From: a virus
DNA length: 25,045 nucleotides
Strand: one strand, 5' to 3'
IMG/VR virus record: IMGVR_UViG_3300012920_000245
Location: 1-25,045 of that record
The stretch's first letter is position 1. Each line of letters opens with the position of its first letter. A model generated the notes under the pieces. The model was not told the origin of the DNA and searched no databases. It saw nothing but the letters and a program-made list of their open reading frames with translations. The translations under genes were made by a program, and so were the position numbers. Of this stretch, positions 17,221 to 23,927 are shown in pieces.

Positions 17221-17451
17221 TTAAGTAGCTCTAGTTACTTTTTTCCATGTACCATTTGCTACAGTGCAAATATACATTTCTGCTCCAGTAGTGTCAAGAT
17301 ACATAGAACCTTTCACACTTGCGTGGTCAGGTGCTCCTTGTCCTGAGTAAAATCTTACTCCACCAATAGCAGTGTAACAAAAACCACCTGCGTCCTTTTC
17401 AGTTAGCATTCCAACAGTTTTTTTGTCGGATGCTGATTGTGCGGTTGCCAT
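17221..17451 (-). CDS. Small protein after capsid, possible decoration protein (76 aa)
   Basis: The 76-residue protein starts MATAQSASDKKTVGMLTEKD. It has a compact beta pattern with FCYTAIGGVRFYSGQGAPDH, then KGSMYLDTTGAEMYICTV and a closing GTWKKVT strand. The phrase G-x-(M/L)-Y-(L)-D-T-T-(G)-x-x-x-Y resembles the small beta modules placed on many phage surface proteins. It lies 12 bases after the capsid gene and before a 74-base gap, so it is probably co-expressed with the capsid protein. A capsid decoration or head-fibre role is inferred from position only. Confidence 0.6.
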   Translation of the reverse strand: MATAQSASDKKTVGMLTEKDAGGFCYTAIGGVRFYSGQGAPDHASVKGSMYLDTTGAEMYICTVANGTWKKVTRAT

Positions 17452-17463
17452 AATTAACTCCTA

Positions 17464-18438
17464 TTAATATGAACTTGGTAGACCTGTTATCTTACCCATA
17501 TAGCGAGGAGCAGAACAGGTTAATGCTCCTAACCATAGAACCTTTGCAATTCGAGCGTCTTGGTTAATCGGCTTTTGGAATGGCTCAAATGTAAAGTTTC
17601 TCTTTCTGTGGTGTCTAAACTGTAAGAAGTTCTCATTTAAAAAGAACATCATACCGTCAGGACAGTGGTCGTCAGCGAATATTGGTATATCACGGAAAGT
17701 TAAATTCCTGAATCCAGCATCAGCCTCAGAACCAGCAGACGCACCAAAGCGTTTCTGTGCTACTAATGACTCTTCGTAAGCGTCTAATATAACATTTGTG
17801 GTGACTATCATAGTCGGTCTTTGACCGTCAATGGTAAGTGTACTTACACCTTTTCTCAAATGGTCTTGAATGAAGTTTGCATTAGATGAGTCAACAATAT
17901 TAGCATATGTTGGAGAACCTGATACGGTTGGTATATAACCACCACGGAACCAAGAGTAAGTACCTCTGTCAATTCCACCAAGTGTTCCAGTTGCTTTAAT
18001 AATGTGCTGTAAACCAACAAAATCATTGCCAGTTCCATCTTGTGTGCCATAAAGGGTAGTACCAAAACTATCCTTCATTGCTTTTTCTGCGTTCTTGACT
18101 TTCGCCTCTAATAAATCTATAACTCTTTCAGCACCGTCGTTCAGAGCTTCTTCCCGACCTGAAATTGAAATAGTAGCATACATCTGTTTCCATTCGTATT
18201 CTGCATCAGTAAAGGTTTCACTTGGTGCCGTATTCATTACGTCATACCCAGTGTAAAAACCCTGAGATGTATTTTTTGCATACTCTACTGGTTGCAATAC
18301 TTTCATACCGCCAGCAGTAGCTTTAGATTTTTTTAGTAAACGATGAGTCAAGACATTGCTTTCAAATATGTTATCTACTAACAAAGGAATATATTGATTC
18401 TTTGTTAAGGCAGATAAATTGTCATAATTTAGTGACAT
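17464..18438 (-). CDS. Major capsid protein, HK97-fold (324 aa)
   Basis: The 324-residue protein starts MSLNYDNLSALTKNQYIPL, with an N-terminal helix leading to NIFESNVLTHRLLKKSKAT. Residues about 85-130 (YEWKQMYATISISGREEAL, then ERVIDLLEAKVKNAEKAMKD) match the beta-strand followed by long spine helix typical of HK97-fold capsid proteins. The later part (MIVTTNVILDAYEESLVAQK, FRNLTFRDIPIFADDHCPDG) is the classic domain end found in this group, where the aligned strand and a PDG/G-turn precede the last strands. An AAAGGA ribosome site stands 7 bases before ATG. It lies after the scaffold gene and before the small protein. No protease or long N-terminal delta domain is visible, so a separate scaffold is expected. 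Confidence 0.85.
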   Translation of the reverse strand: MSLNYDNLSALTKNQYIPLLVDNIFESNVLTHRLLKKSKATAGGMKVLQPVEYAKNTSQGFYTGYDVMNTAPSETFTDAEYEWKQMYATISISGREEALNDGAERVIDLLEAKVKNAEKAMKDSFGTTLYGTQDGTGNDFVGLQHIIKATGTLGGIDRGTYSWFRGGYIPTVSGSPTYANIVDSSNANFIQDHLRKGVSTLTIDGQRPTMIVTTNVILDAYEESLVAQKRFGASAGSEADAGFRNLTFRDIPIFADDHCPDGMMFFLNENFLQFRHHRKRNFTFEPFQKPINQDARIAKVLWLGALTCSAPRYMGKITGLPSSY

Positions 18439-18461
18439 TTCTTGTCCTTTTCGTTAATTAC

Positions 18462-19367
18462 TTATTTAAATAACTGATATTCCTTTAAAGCTATTTCTCT
18501 TGCGTGGTCAAATGTAGGTGACTTCTCAACCGTTGGGCTGTGTTCACCTTTCTTATTACTGTCCACTTCAGGTATAGCCTTAAGCTCATCAGCCTCTTTC
18601 AATTTCTTCATAGCTTTCATAATTGCAGATTCTTCAGTAGCTCTAGCTTGTGCTAGGACAAAAGCGTCTTCTAAGTCCGTAATATTACGTTCTACGGCAA
18701 TATCTAACACCTCAGATACTGCATCACCATCATCCTTAAGCTCAGGGTGTGCGTTTACAAGTTGTGAAATCTCACGAGCAACCTCATCTTTCAGTTGCAT
18801 TTCTCGTACTTGAGCTTCGAGCTCTTCGACCCTAGTGTCCTGTACAGGTTCAACTTGGGTCTCCTCTGTCTTTGTTTCTGCATTGTCAGAAAACTTTACA
18901 GTAGACTCCTTAAAAAACTCATGGTCTTCACCTAATAAGTCTTTCATGGTTTCCACAACTTCATCGTCCTTCATTACACCATTAATGCGGTCAAATTCTG
19001 CTTTGAGTGCTTTTTCTTGCTGTGCAACTTCTTGAGCTTTTTGTGTATTGCTCTTTTGCCACTCTGCTTTATTGGACGAATCCCTTAAAGCCTCTTGCAG
19101 TTGTTCAGTTGTGTAGGTTACCCCATCTATTTCGATTTCTGTGAAATCAATAACTTCAGGTTCACCATCTTCTGTAGTAACTGTTTCTTCTGAACTTTCA
19201 GGTTGCTCAGTCTCCTGAGTCTCTACTTGTTCTTCAGTCGTTACTTCACTGTCGGTACTTTCGGCTGGTGCTGTCTGTTGCTCGCTTTCGCTGGGTGTAA
19301 AAAGCGAGTCAGCAACACTCGATTCTACTATTTCACCGTAAGTGCCCCCTTCTATGTTCTCACTCAT
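18462..19367 (-). CDS. Capsid assembly scaffolding protein (301 aa)
   Basis: The 301-residue protein is strongly acidic and hydrophilic. Residues about 20-75 are nearly all Glu, Thr, Gln and Ser, and are followed by a short folded unit, EIEIDGVTYTTEQLQEALRD. Helical, coiled-coil-like stretches lie at about 85-115 and 165-190 (RVEELEAQVREMQLKDEV). The C-terminus (DHAREIALKEYQLFK) is a short mixed-charge helix, the usual coat-binding end of scaffold proteins. Position between portal and capsid, composition and length all fit a scaffold. A GGAG-type site (AGGAGA) lies 11 bases before ATG, rather far. I see no protease motif. Confidence 0.8.
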   Translation of the reverse strand: MSENIEGGTYGEIVESSVADSLFTPSESEQQTAPAESTDSEVTTEEQVETQETEQPESSEETVTTEDGEPEVIDFTEIEIDGVTYTTEQLQEALRDSSNKAEWQKSNTQKAQEVAQQEKALKAEFDRINGVMKDDEVVETMKDLLGEDHEFFKESTVKFSDNAETKTEETQVEPVQDTRVEELEAQVREMQLKDEVAREISQLVNAHPELKDDGDAVSEVLDIAVERNITDLEDAFVLAQARATEESAIMKAMKKLKEADELKAIPEVDSNKKGEHSPTVEKSPTFDHAREIALKEYQLFK

Positions 19368-19445
19368 AGTTATGTTTTCTCCTATATTGTAAGAACTGTA
19401 CTGCTAGAAATTCTTTATATATATACATTTAAAATAGATAAATCG
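19368..19445 (-). other. AT-rich spacer between portal and scaffold genes
   Basis: This 78-base gap is the longest coding break upstream of the capsid genes. It contains a TATATATA-like tract (about 19420-19428) and the AGGAG site of the scaffold gene. A promoter or stability element is possible, but I find no -35 box properly spaced from a -10, and no hairpin with a U-run, so nothing firm is called. Confidence 0.4.
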
Positions 19446-21197
19446 TTACACTTGGTTCATTAAATCAGGATTATTACGCAATGTTTCATATATTTCATCT
19501 TCATTGCTACCAAGTGACTCAGGTGATGGTGGTTGCTGAGCTTGTTCTTTGTCTTCTCTAATCTTAGCTAACAACCTTTCTTTTGATGGCATTTCCATAT
19601 TTTCAACTATATACTCAGGGTCTGTTACGATTCCAAGTTGGGCAAGTTGCAATATTTTATTTTCTATGAACATCCTATTCTCAGGCAACATAGAGCCTGC
19701 CTTTGCCCTGACTATTAAATCTATATCCTTAAACATTACACCTACAAGGTCTCTAGGCTCAGATACCCCATCGTTGCCAACAAAATTCACACGTTTTACT
19801 TGATTGCCTAAATGTTTAAACATTGCAACCCATACTGTACCTAGCATAGAAATTGCTTGGTCTAAGGTACGAGATTTGAAGTCAATCTTAGTTGTACTAG
19901 CTTGGCGATATATTTGAGCTTGGACTCCACTTGTTACGTTACTGGCTTCTTTGCCTTGAGTTGCTTTATTGACTCCACTTACTGTCTCGAATACGTCGCC
20001 AAGTAGTTGATAAAAGTTAAAAACATATGATGGCATTGACGGTGGATTCTGCATTTGTACATTACCTGCACCCTTTTTGCGTATGATTTGTGCTGGTTTA
20101 TTGCTTATTTGTTGCTCAACGCCTGTAGATTCATCTACTACCCACATAGGATTAGCTGTTAGATGTATGTTATCCATAATCTGTGAACTAATTCTATCCA
20201 TTGCTAGATTGAGCGATTTGAGCCTTTTTGGCTCAGGCTTTCCCCAAAACGAATGAGGAGAACCAGTATTTTTAATCGTAACAAAAGGAAAAGGGTGGGG
20301 GCAGTGATTTTCTTTGTTGAGGAATGGGTATTTTGTTTTTCCGTCATACAGCAAAACTCCATTACTTATAATAACTTGCCTAACGCCATTAGGATATTTG
20401 TATCTTTTTTCTTCTTTACCGTCCTCTGTATAGGTATACTCCTTAGATGGGTCTCTCATGTAGCACTCAATAACTAAAGACCTTGGCTCTAAGTCTTCCA
20501 TAGCCTTGCCATAGCCTTCATAATAGTTAGTTTCTTGCCCTTTAGTATCGGTAACCTGTATCTTATCGTCACCAAACTTAGTAGTTCCTATTGTTGTAGC
20601 AGAATATTTGTCTAGGTCTGACATTGCTTTTACGTGTTCACCGTTCTCAAAACGCTCCCTTATCTCGTATATTGGCATAGCAGACGCTAAACACACCCAT
20701 TCTGCATTTTCTAATTTTGTAGCTGAAGGGTTAACATAAAAATTAAAAGGGTCTACAATGTCACAATCAGGCATATCATCTACATTATTCCATTGAGTTT
20801 TCATAATACCAGTTCCGTATACAAGATAATCCAATAAAAACTCAGGTATCATGTTTTGCATATCTCTAGTTTGCCACAGTTCATCCATAAAGGCTTGTAA
20901 CGTGTCCGCTACGTTCATTCCTCTGTTATCTCCAGTTACACTTAGGATGTCAATTTTAGGAGGTCTAGAGGTCAAAATAGGAATCATTGTGTCGATAGCA
21001 GATGCAATCAAATCTACGGTAATTTGATTTTTAAACTGAGGCATATTCATACCTTCCCAGTGATTGCCTTGGTATAAACCTTCTGCCTCTCTCCATAGTT
21101 TTGTAACCTCTGAGCGTGCTTTTCTAGCCATCTCAAACATATTTTGTGTTCTAGCGATTGTTTCTTTGTCTTGTGGTGTTGGTTTATATTTTAACAT
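19446..21197 (-). CDS. Portal protein, P22-like (583 aa)
   Basis: The 583-residue protein shows the layout of a P22-like portal. N-terminal helices include ARKARSEVTKLWREAEGLYQG followed by NQITVDLIASAIDTMIPILT. A wing and stem region includes PDCDIVDPFNFYVNPSATKL, a phrase frequent in podoviral portals (a D-P-(F)-x-(F/V)-Y-x-(N/D)-P turn). Then come HPFPFVTIKNTGSPHSFWG and LNLAMDRISSQIMDNIHLT. The C-terminal part has a Gln/Pro-rich end. It forms the dodecameric ring through which DNA is packaged and later leaves the head. It overlaps the 62-residue gene by seven bases; AGGAA lies just before the ATG. Confidence 0.85.
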   Translation of the reverse strand: MLKYKPTPQDKETIARTQNMFEMARKARSEVTKLWREAEGLYQGNHWEGMNMPQFKNQITVDLIASAIDTMIPILTSRPPKIDILSVTGDNRGMNVADTLQAFMDELWQTRDMQNMIPEFLLDYLVYGTGIMKTQWNNVDDMPDCDIVDPFNFYVNPSATKLENAEWVCLASAMPIYEIRERFENGEHVKAMSDLDKYSATTIGTTKFGDDKIQVTDTKGQETNYYEGYGKAMEDLEPRSLVIECYMRDPSKEYTYTEDGKEEKRYKYPNGVRQVIISNGVLLYDGKTKYPFLNKENHCPHPFPFVTIKNTGSPHSFWGKPEPKRLKSLNLAMDRISSQIMDNIHLTANPMWVVDESTGVEQQISNKPAQIIRKKGAGNVQMQNPPSMPSYVFNFYQLLGDVFETVSGVNKATQGKEASNVTSGVQAQIYRQASTTKIDFKSRTLDQAISMLGTVWVAMFKHLGNQVKRVNFVGNDGVSEPRDLVGVMFKDIDLIVRAKAGSMLPENRMFIENKILQLAQLGIVTDPEYIVENMEMPSKERLLAKIREDKEQAQQPPSPESLGSNEDEIYETLRNNPDLMNQV

Positions 21198-21379
21198 TGT
21201 TTTCCTATAGGGTGGTAATTTGGATTACATTGGATGTCTAGAAAGCGTGTAGCAATCATAGCAATTGCCTTTTCGTAGTCAAGCATTGAAGAATCGTCAA
21301 GCTCTACTTCAGAAGAATCATCTGTGGGTAAATTAATCTCATACTCTCCCATTTCGTCAAACAGTATGATTTTAATCAA
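21191..21379 (-). CDS. Small acidic protein between terL and portal (62 aa)
   Basis: The 62-residue frame starts with TTG (21379-21377), which overlaps the terL stop as TTGA, with AAGGA-like bases close by. The protein is acidic in its middle (PTDDSSEVELDDSSMLDYE) with a hydrophobic helix (AIAMIATRFLDIQC) and a Cys-rich end. An alternative ATG lies nine codons inside, without an evident ribosome site. Its overlap with both neighbours suggests it is translated, but I recognise no family. Confidence 0.55.
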   Translation of the reverse strand: MIKIILFDEMGEYEINLPTDDSSEVELDDSSMLDYEKAIAMIATRFLDIQCNPNYHPIGKQC

Positions 21380-22755
21380 TTCCTTACCCCCATGAACTGG
21401 TCGTCTAGTGCTAATAGCTTTTCAAGCTCCCTTTGCATAAATGGTTTTACAATATCTTTACGAGGACTACCAAGGTACATCAGTCCATATCTGAGAGCAT
21501 CCGCTCCGTGGTCTTCTTGTGTCGTGTCCAAATCCTCAGGTTTTTTTTCTGAGTGAACAAGCATAGGTAAAGTCCTAATTAAGTTTTTACAATTAGAGAA
21601 AAATTTAATACGTGGTTCAGGTTTATCCGAGTCATTCCATTCTAAATACTCACGTACAAGGTTCCATCCGTTAATTCTATCGTTATTAGCACGGTTACAG
21701 TTTATATCATTGAACTGCATTATGTCCGCTATAGACATGTGGGATGGCAATGGACTTGACCAGTTATTGGTATTCTGCGGATTCTTAATCCAGCATGCAG
21801 GGTCACCAATAGTGTTCTGATATTTTTCTTTTTCGCTTAATTCTTTGATTTTTTGAATATGGTGACTGAGGGGTTGACCTGCTTCATAATGTTCCTTGTA
21901 GACGTATGCAGTGCCGTCGTAGTCAACAGCAATCCATAGCATACAGAAAGGAGCAGACATCCCATAGTCAAAAGCACGATAACGGTGCCAGTCGTCAGGT
22001 ATTTTAAAAGGTTTAACAACGTGTTTTTCATATCTCCACTTATTAAAGTACTGCCCTGAGAATACATCCCAACTTCCGTTTAACCAAGCTTCTTGTAATT
22101 CTTCAGGTAATCCCTTAAGGGTATTTACATATTCAGGGTCGTTCTTCATAAGTGTAGGGTTATCGTATACACGAGACGGTATAAAAATCCTTTCCCTGCC
22201 AGTACGAGGGTCTTTATATTCCTTATTTCTTGCTACATCTACCCATCTTTGCTTTACCCACATATGACCAGCTCCGCCTGGATTTGTTGTGCAAAAAACC
22301 TGTGGTTGTAGACCGCTTACTGTGGAACGGCAAGTAGATATTAATCGTAAATAGTTTTCCTCGTGTGGTATAATAGTAAGCTCTTCTATAAGAATCTTTT
22401 GATATTCGTGACCAAGATACTTGTAAGTTGCGTCACTATCCGCTAGGTGACCAGTACGTATCTTAGCACCACTAGGAAAAGTAAATTCTGCTGGGTTACC
22501 TGCTACTTTTACACCTAGACTGCGATAGAACATTTTGGCTCTATCAATCCAGTCTCTCAGGTCGTCATAATTTCTACGAATTACTAAACCTCTATACTTC
22601 TCATTTTGTAGATATGAAGGCTCTATCATCCAAGCTAAACCAGCTTCGGTCTTACCACCCCCTCTTGCACCCCCATAAAGCACTTCAAATGCTGTTTGCT
22701 GTAAAGCTGTGGTCTGTGCACCTTCGTGGGGTTGCCATATTATTTTTTCAGCCAT
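21376..22755 (-). CDS. terL: Terminase large subunit
   Basis: The 459-residue protein is the packaging motor ATPase and nuclease. Walker A is GGARGGGKT at residues 28-36; Walker B is ILIEE at about 121-125; a coupling motif TTNPGG lies at 156-161. The nuclease domain shows AFDYGM with Asp at about 263, a second acidic site in IGDPA near 318, and a third in EDHGADALRYG near 415-419; together these fit the RNase H-like acidic triad. The family usually has 420-550 residues, so this one is complete. It overlaps the upstream gene by one base and the downstream by four. It would act with the small subunit and portal to pump DNA into the head and cut it. Confidence 0.95.
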   Translation of the reverse strand: MAEKIIWQPHEGAQTTALQQTAFEVLYGGARGGGKTEAGLAWMIEPSYLQNEKYRGLVIRRNYDDLRDWIDRAKMFYRSLGVKVAGNPAEFTFPSGAKIRTGHLADSDATYKYLGHEYQKILIEELTIIPHEENYLRLISTCRSTVSGLQPQVFCTTNPGGAGHMWVKQRWVDVARNKEYKDPRTGRERIFIPSRVYDNPTLMKNDPEYVNTLKGLPEELQEAWLNGSWDVFSGQYFNKWRYEKHVVKPFKIPDDWHRYRAFDYGMSAPFCMLWIAVDYDGTAYVYKEHYEAGQPLSHHIQKIKELSEKEKYQNTIGDPACWIKNPQNTNNWSSPLPSHMSIADIMQFNDINCNRANNDRINGWNLVREYLEWNDSDKPEPRIKFFSNCKNLIRTLPMLVHSEKKPEDLDTTQEDHGADALRYGLMYLGSPRKDIVKPFMQRELEKLLALDDQFMGVRN

Positions 22756-23015
22756 TAACTACAACGACATTTCCATTTACGTAAAGATAGATTTACCCTA
22801 GACTTAGGGTCATTTGCGGTTGCCCTACCAGTGCGTTTCTTCTTCATGCCACACATACGTGCACAAAAAGATTTTTTTCTAGATTTGCGTTCACCAGTAG
22901 GATTTGATTCAGTGACAGGGGGCTTTAAAGTGCCTTTTGTATAACTTGCCCTACCCTTAGCGTTTAAACCACCTGTAGGATTCTTGCCTTCTTTCCTAGT
23001 CCAAGCTTGTGACAT
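22755..23015 (-). CDS. Small basic Cys-containing protein, DUF6321-like (86 aa)
   Basis: The 86-residue protein starts MSQAWTRKEGKNPTGGLNAK, then GRASYTKGTLKPPV, and has KKSFCARMCGMKKK and ANDPKSRVNLSLRKWKC. This order of motifs matches my recollection of the DUF6321 group, which is frequent in marine phages next to terminase genes. It is strongly basic, with Cys at about 51, 55, 83 and 85 that could bind zinc. It overlaps the genes on both sides by one base. A nucleic-acid-related role in packaging is a guess from charge and position. Confidence 0.8.
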   Translation of the reverse strand: MSQAWTRKEGKNPTGGLNAKGRASYTKGTLKPPVTESNPTGERKSRKKSFCARMCGMKKKRTGRATANDPKSRVNLSLRKWKCRCS

Positions 23016-23167
23016 TAGACCATCTTAATCTTTTTTTTCTTTTTAGGTGCAAATCCACCCTGTTTCTTTTGCATCTTAGCGTAAGTCTTAGGGTCAATAG
23101 TAGTATTAGCCTTAGAACGGCTAGTACCTGCTTTTTTACGTTTATTTATGTTTTCATATAAGCTCAT
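23015..23167 (-). CDS. Very small basic protein, marine-phage conserved type (50 aa)
   Basis: This 50-residue frame starts at ATG 23167-23165, which abuts the stop of the probable small terminase, and its stop overlaps the next start (TAATG). The protein begins MSLYENINKRKKAGTSRSKA and later has PKTYAKMQKKQGG followed by a Lys-rich end. An opening like MSLY-x-NIN-x-RKKAGTSRSK recurs in many uncultured marine phages near the terminases. About a third of residues are Lys or Arg. Function is unknown. Confidence 0.75.
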   Translation of the reverse strand: MSLYENINKRKKAGTSRSKANTTIDPKTYAKMQKKQGGFAPKKKKKIKMV

Positions 23168-23479
23168 TTATGCCTCTGCTGATATATCTTTTATAACTTC
23201 TTCTGCTACCTTATCGACTTTAGTAGCCACATGGGGGGTCTTGTTTATCTTTTTTTCAGGTAAAACTATAACTCCCTGTGATATTTCCCCTTTAACATCC
23301 ATTTCTACAGATTTTAAATGTGGGGCGATACGGTCAATTAGTATGTTAACAGCTTTCCACTGGTTATCGTCGCCATCAGTCATAGCTGTATCCATAATCT
23401 TTTGTAGTAATGCAGGGGTCTGAGGATGATTTCTAATCCATTCTCCCCATGACTTTGCTAGGTTTTTCTTGTTTGCCAT
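23168..23479 (-). CDS. Probable terminase small subunit (103 aa)
   Basis: The 103-residue protein starts MANKKNLAKSWGEWIRNHPQ. A helical region (TPALLQKIMDTAMTDGDDNQ, then WKAVNILIDRIAPHLKSVEM) is followed by GEISQGVIVLPEK. The helix with (W)-x-x-(A/V)-x-x-(I/L)-(L/I)-x-(D)-R-(I/L/M)-x-P and a short VIVLPE-type strand is the usual C-terminal plan of small terminases. The typical N-terminal helix-turn-helix is not obvious, and the protein is short for the family. It is the first gene of the late run and lies two small genes upstream of terL, which supports the call. Upstream, GGA at -12 to -10 is the only weak ribosome site. Confidence 0.6.
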   Translation of the reverse strand: MANKKNLAKSWGEWIRNHPQTPALLQKIMDTAMTDGDDNQWKAVNILIDRIAPHLKSVEMDVKGEISQGVIVLPEKKINKTPHVATKVDKVAEEVIKDISAEA

Positions 23480-23652
23480 TTACAATATTCCGTGTGTCAA
23501 TAAATTAAGGTAAGAGCTGGGAACTGCGAAGTCCTGTTCAACGGATAGGGGGGTACCCTACCCTCGACAAGCCTGACACCTTTAAATCTGTGCGGATGTG
23601 CATGCAATCCTGTACTTTTTCTGTACACTTTGCTGGCTGTCCTCTAAGATTT

Positions 23653-23669
23653 AAGGGTTATGAACCCTT
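23653..23669. promoter_or_regulatory. 7-bp perfect inverted repeat
   Basis: AAGGGTT and AACCCTT flank the three bases ATG, forming a compact perfect stem. There is no U-run on either side, so a terminator is unlikely; it may be an operator or a leader RNA hairpin. Confidence 0.45.
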
Positions 23670-23678
23670 GCTCACATT

Positions 23679-23708
23679 ATCAATTAACTTGAGGCACTAT
23701 TAATTGAT
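23679..23708. promoter_or_regulatory. 9-bp inverted repeat, operator candidate
   Basis: ATCAATTAA (23679-23687) and its exact reverse complement TTAATTGAT (23700-23708) are separated by 12 bases. The two half-site centres are 21 bases apart, two helical turns, as expected for a dimeric regulator. The region lies between the divergent transcription units. Confidence 0.5.
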
Positions 23709-23774
23709 TTTTGAAATCGAAAAAACGTGCCTGAATTGGGTGCATATTAAACACTGTTACACTGCTAACCTAGT

Positions 23775-23803
23775 ATTATTGTATCTTACCTGCTCGACGA
23801 CAA
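23775..23803 (-). promoter_or_regulatory. Possible minus-strand promoter for the late run
   Basis: On the minus strand TTGTCG (23803-23798) and AATAAT (23780-23775) stand 17 bases apart, matching four and five of six sigma70 consensus bases. The transcript would have a leader of about 290 bases containing the inverted repeats. The match is modest. Confidence 0.3.
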
Positions 23804-23836
23804 ACAAACTTTTTTTAACTTTTTTTAAAAAAATAC

Positions 23837-23866
23837 TTGACATGTGTTACTTAAGTTACTTAATAT
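23837..23866 (+). promoter_or_regulatory. Sigma70-like promoter of the ardC-like gene
   Basis: A perfect -35 TTGACA (23837-23842) lies 18 bases before TAATAT (23861-23866). An A/T tract with T-runs and A-runs directly upstream (about 23809-23833) could act as an UP element. The start of transcription would fall near 23873, about 55 bases before the gene. A 9-base tandem repeat GTTACTTAA (23846-23863) covers the spacer and the first half of the -10, and a TTAAAT-g-ATTTAA palindrome (23878-23890) follows, so repression at this promoter is likely. Confidence 0.65.
23846..23863 (+). repeat. Tandem 9-base direct repeat in promoter
   Basis: GTTACTTAA occurs twice without a gap, at 23846-23854 and 23855-23863, between the -35 and into the -10 box. 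The junction of the copies also includes the CTTAAG palindrome. A protein bound here would block RNA polymerase, so this is an operator candidate. Confidence 0.65.
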
Positions 23867-23916
23867 GGTTGCGATGGTTAAATGATTTAATTACTTTTTT
23901 AGTAAAACACACACAC

Positions 23917-23922
23917 AGGAGA
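23917..23922 (+). promoter_or_regulatory. Ribosome binding site of ardC-like gene
   Basis: AGGAGA ends five bases before ATG 23928-23930. It is the strongest ribosome site in the right part of the window and fixes the start of the antirestriction gene. Confidence 0.8.
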
Positions 23923-23927
23923 ACAAA

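Larger units (their letters stand above)
23480..23927. other. Divergent control region
   Basis: This 448-base stretch separates the minus-strand late run from the plus-strand early gene and has no convincing gene. It contains inverted repeats: GGGTA/TACCC (23551-23555 and 23559-23563), TGTAC/GTACA (23611-23615 and 23623-23627), AAGGGTT-ATG-AACCCTT (23653-23669), ATCAATTAA/TTAATTGAT (23679-23687 and 23700-23708) and GATTT/AAATC (23706-23710 and 23714-23718). There is also an A/T tract and promoter-like sequences. A 75-codon frame inside it (23704-23931) has no good ribosome site and resembles no protein. Confidence 0.7.

Noticed and set aside
23495-23500. TTGACA on the minus strand just upstream of the probable small terminase
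   Set aside because: It ends only about 16 bases before the ATG, so a -10 and a transcript start with ribosome site cannot fit.
23611-23627. TGTAC/GTACA pair with a T-rich loop as a terminator
   Set aside because: The stem is only five pairs and the T-run lies in the loop, not after the stem.
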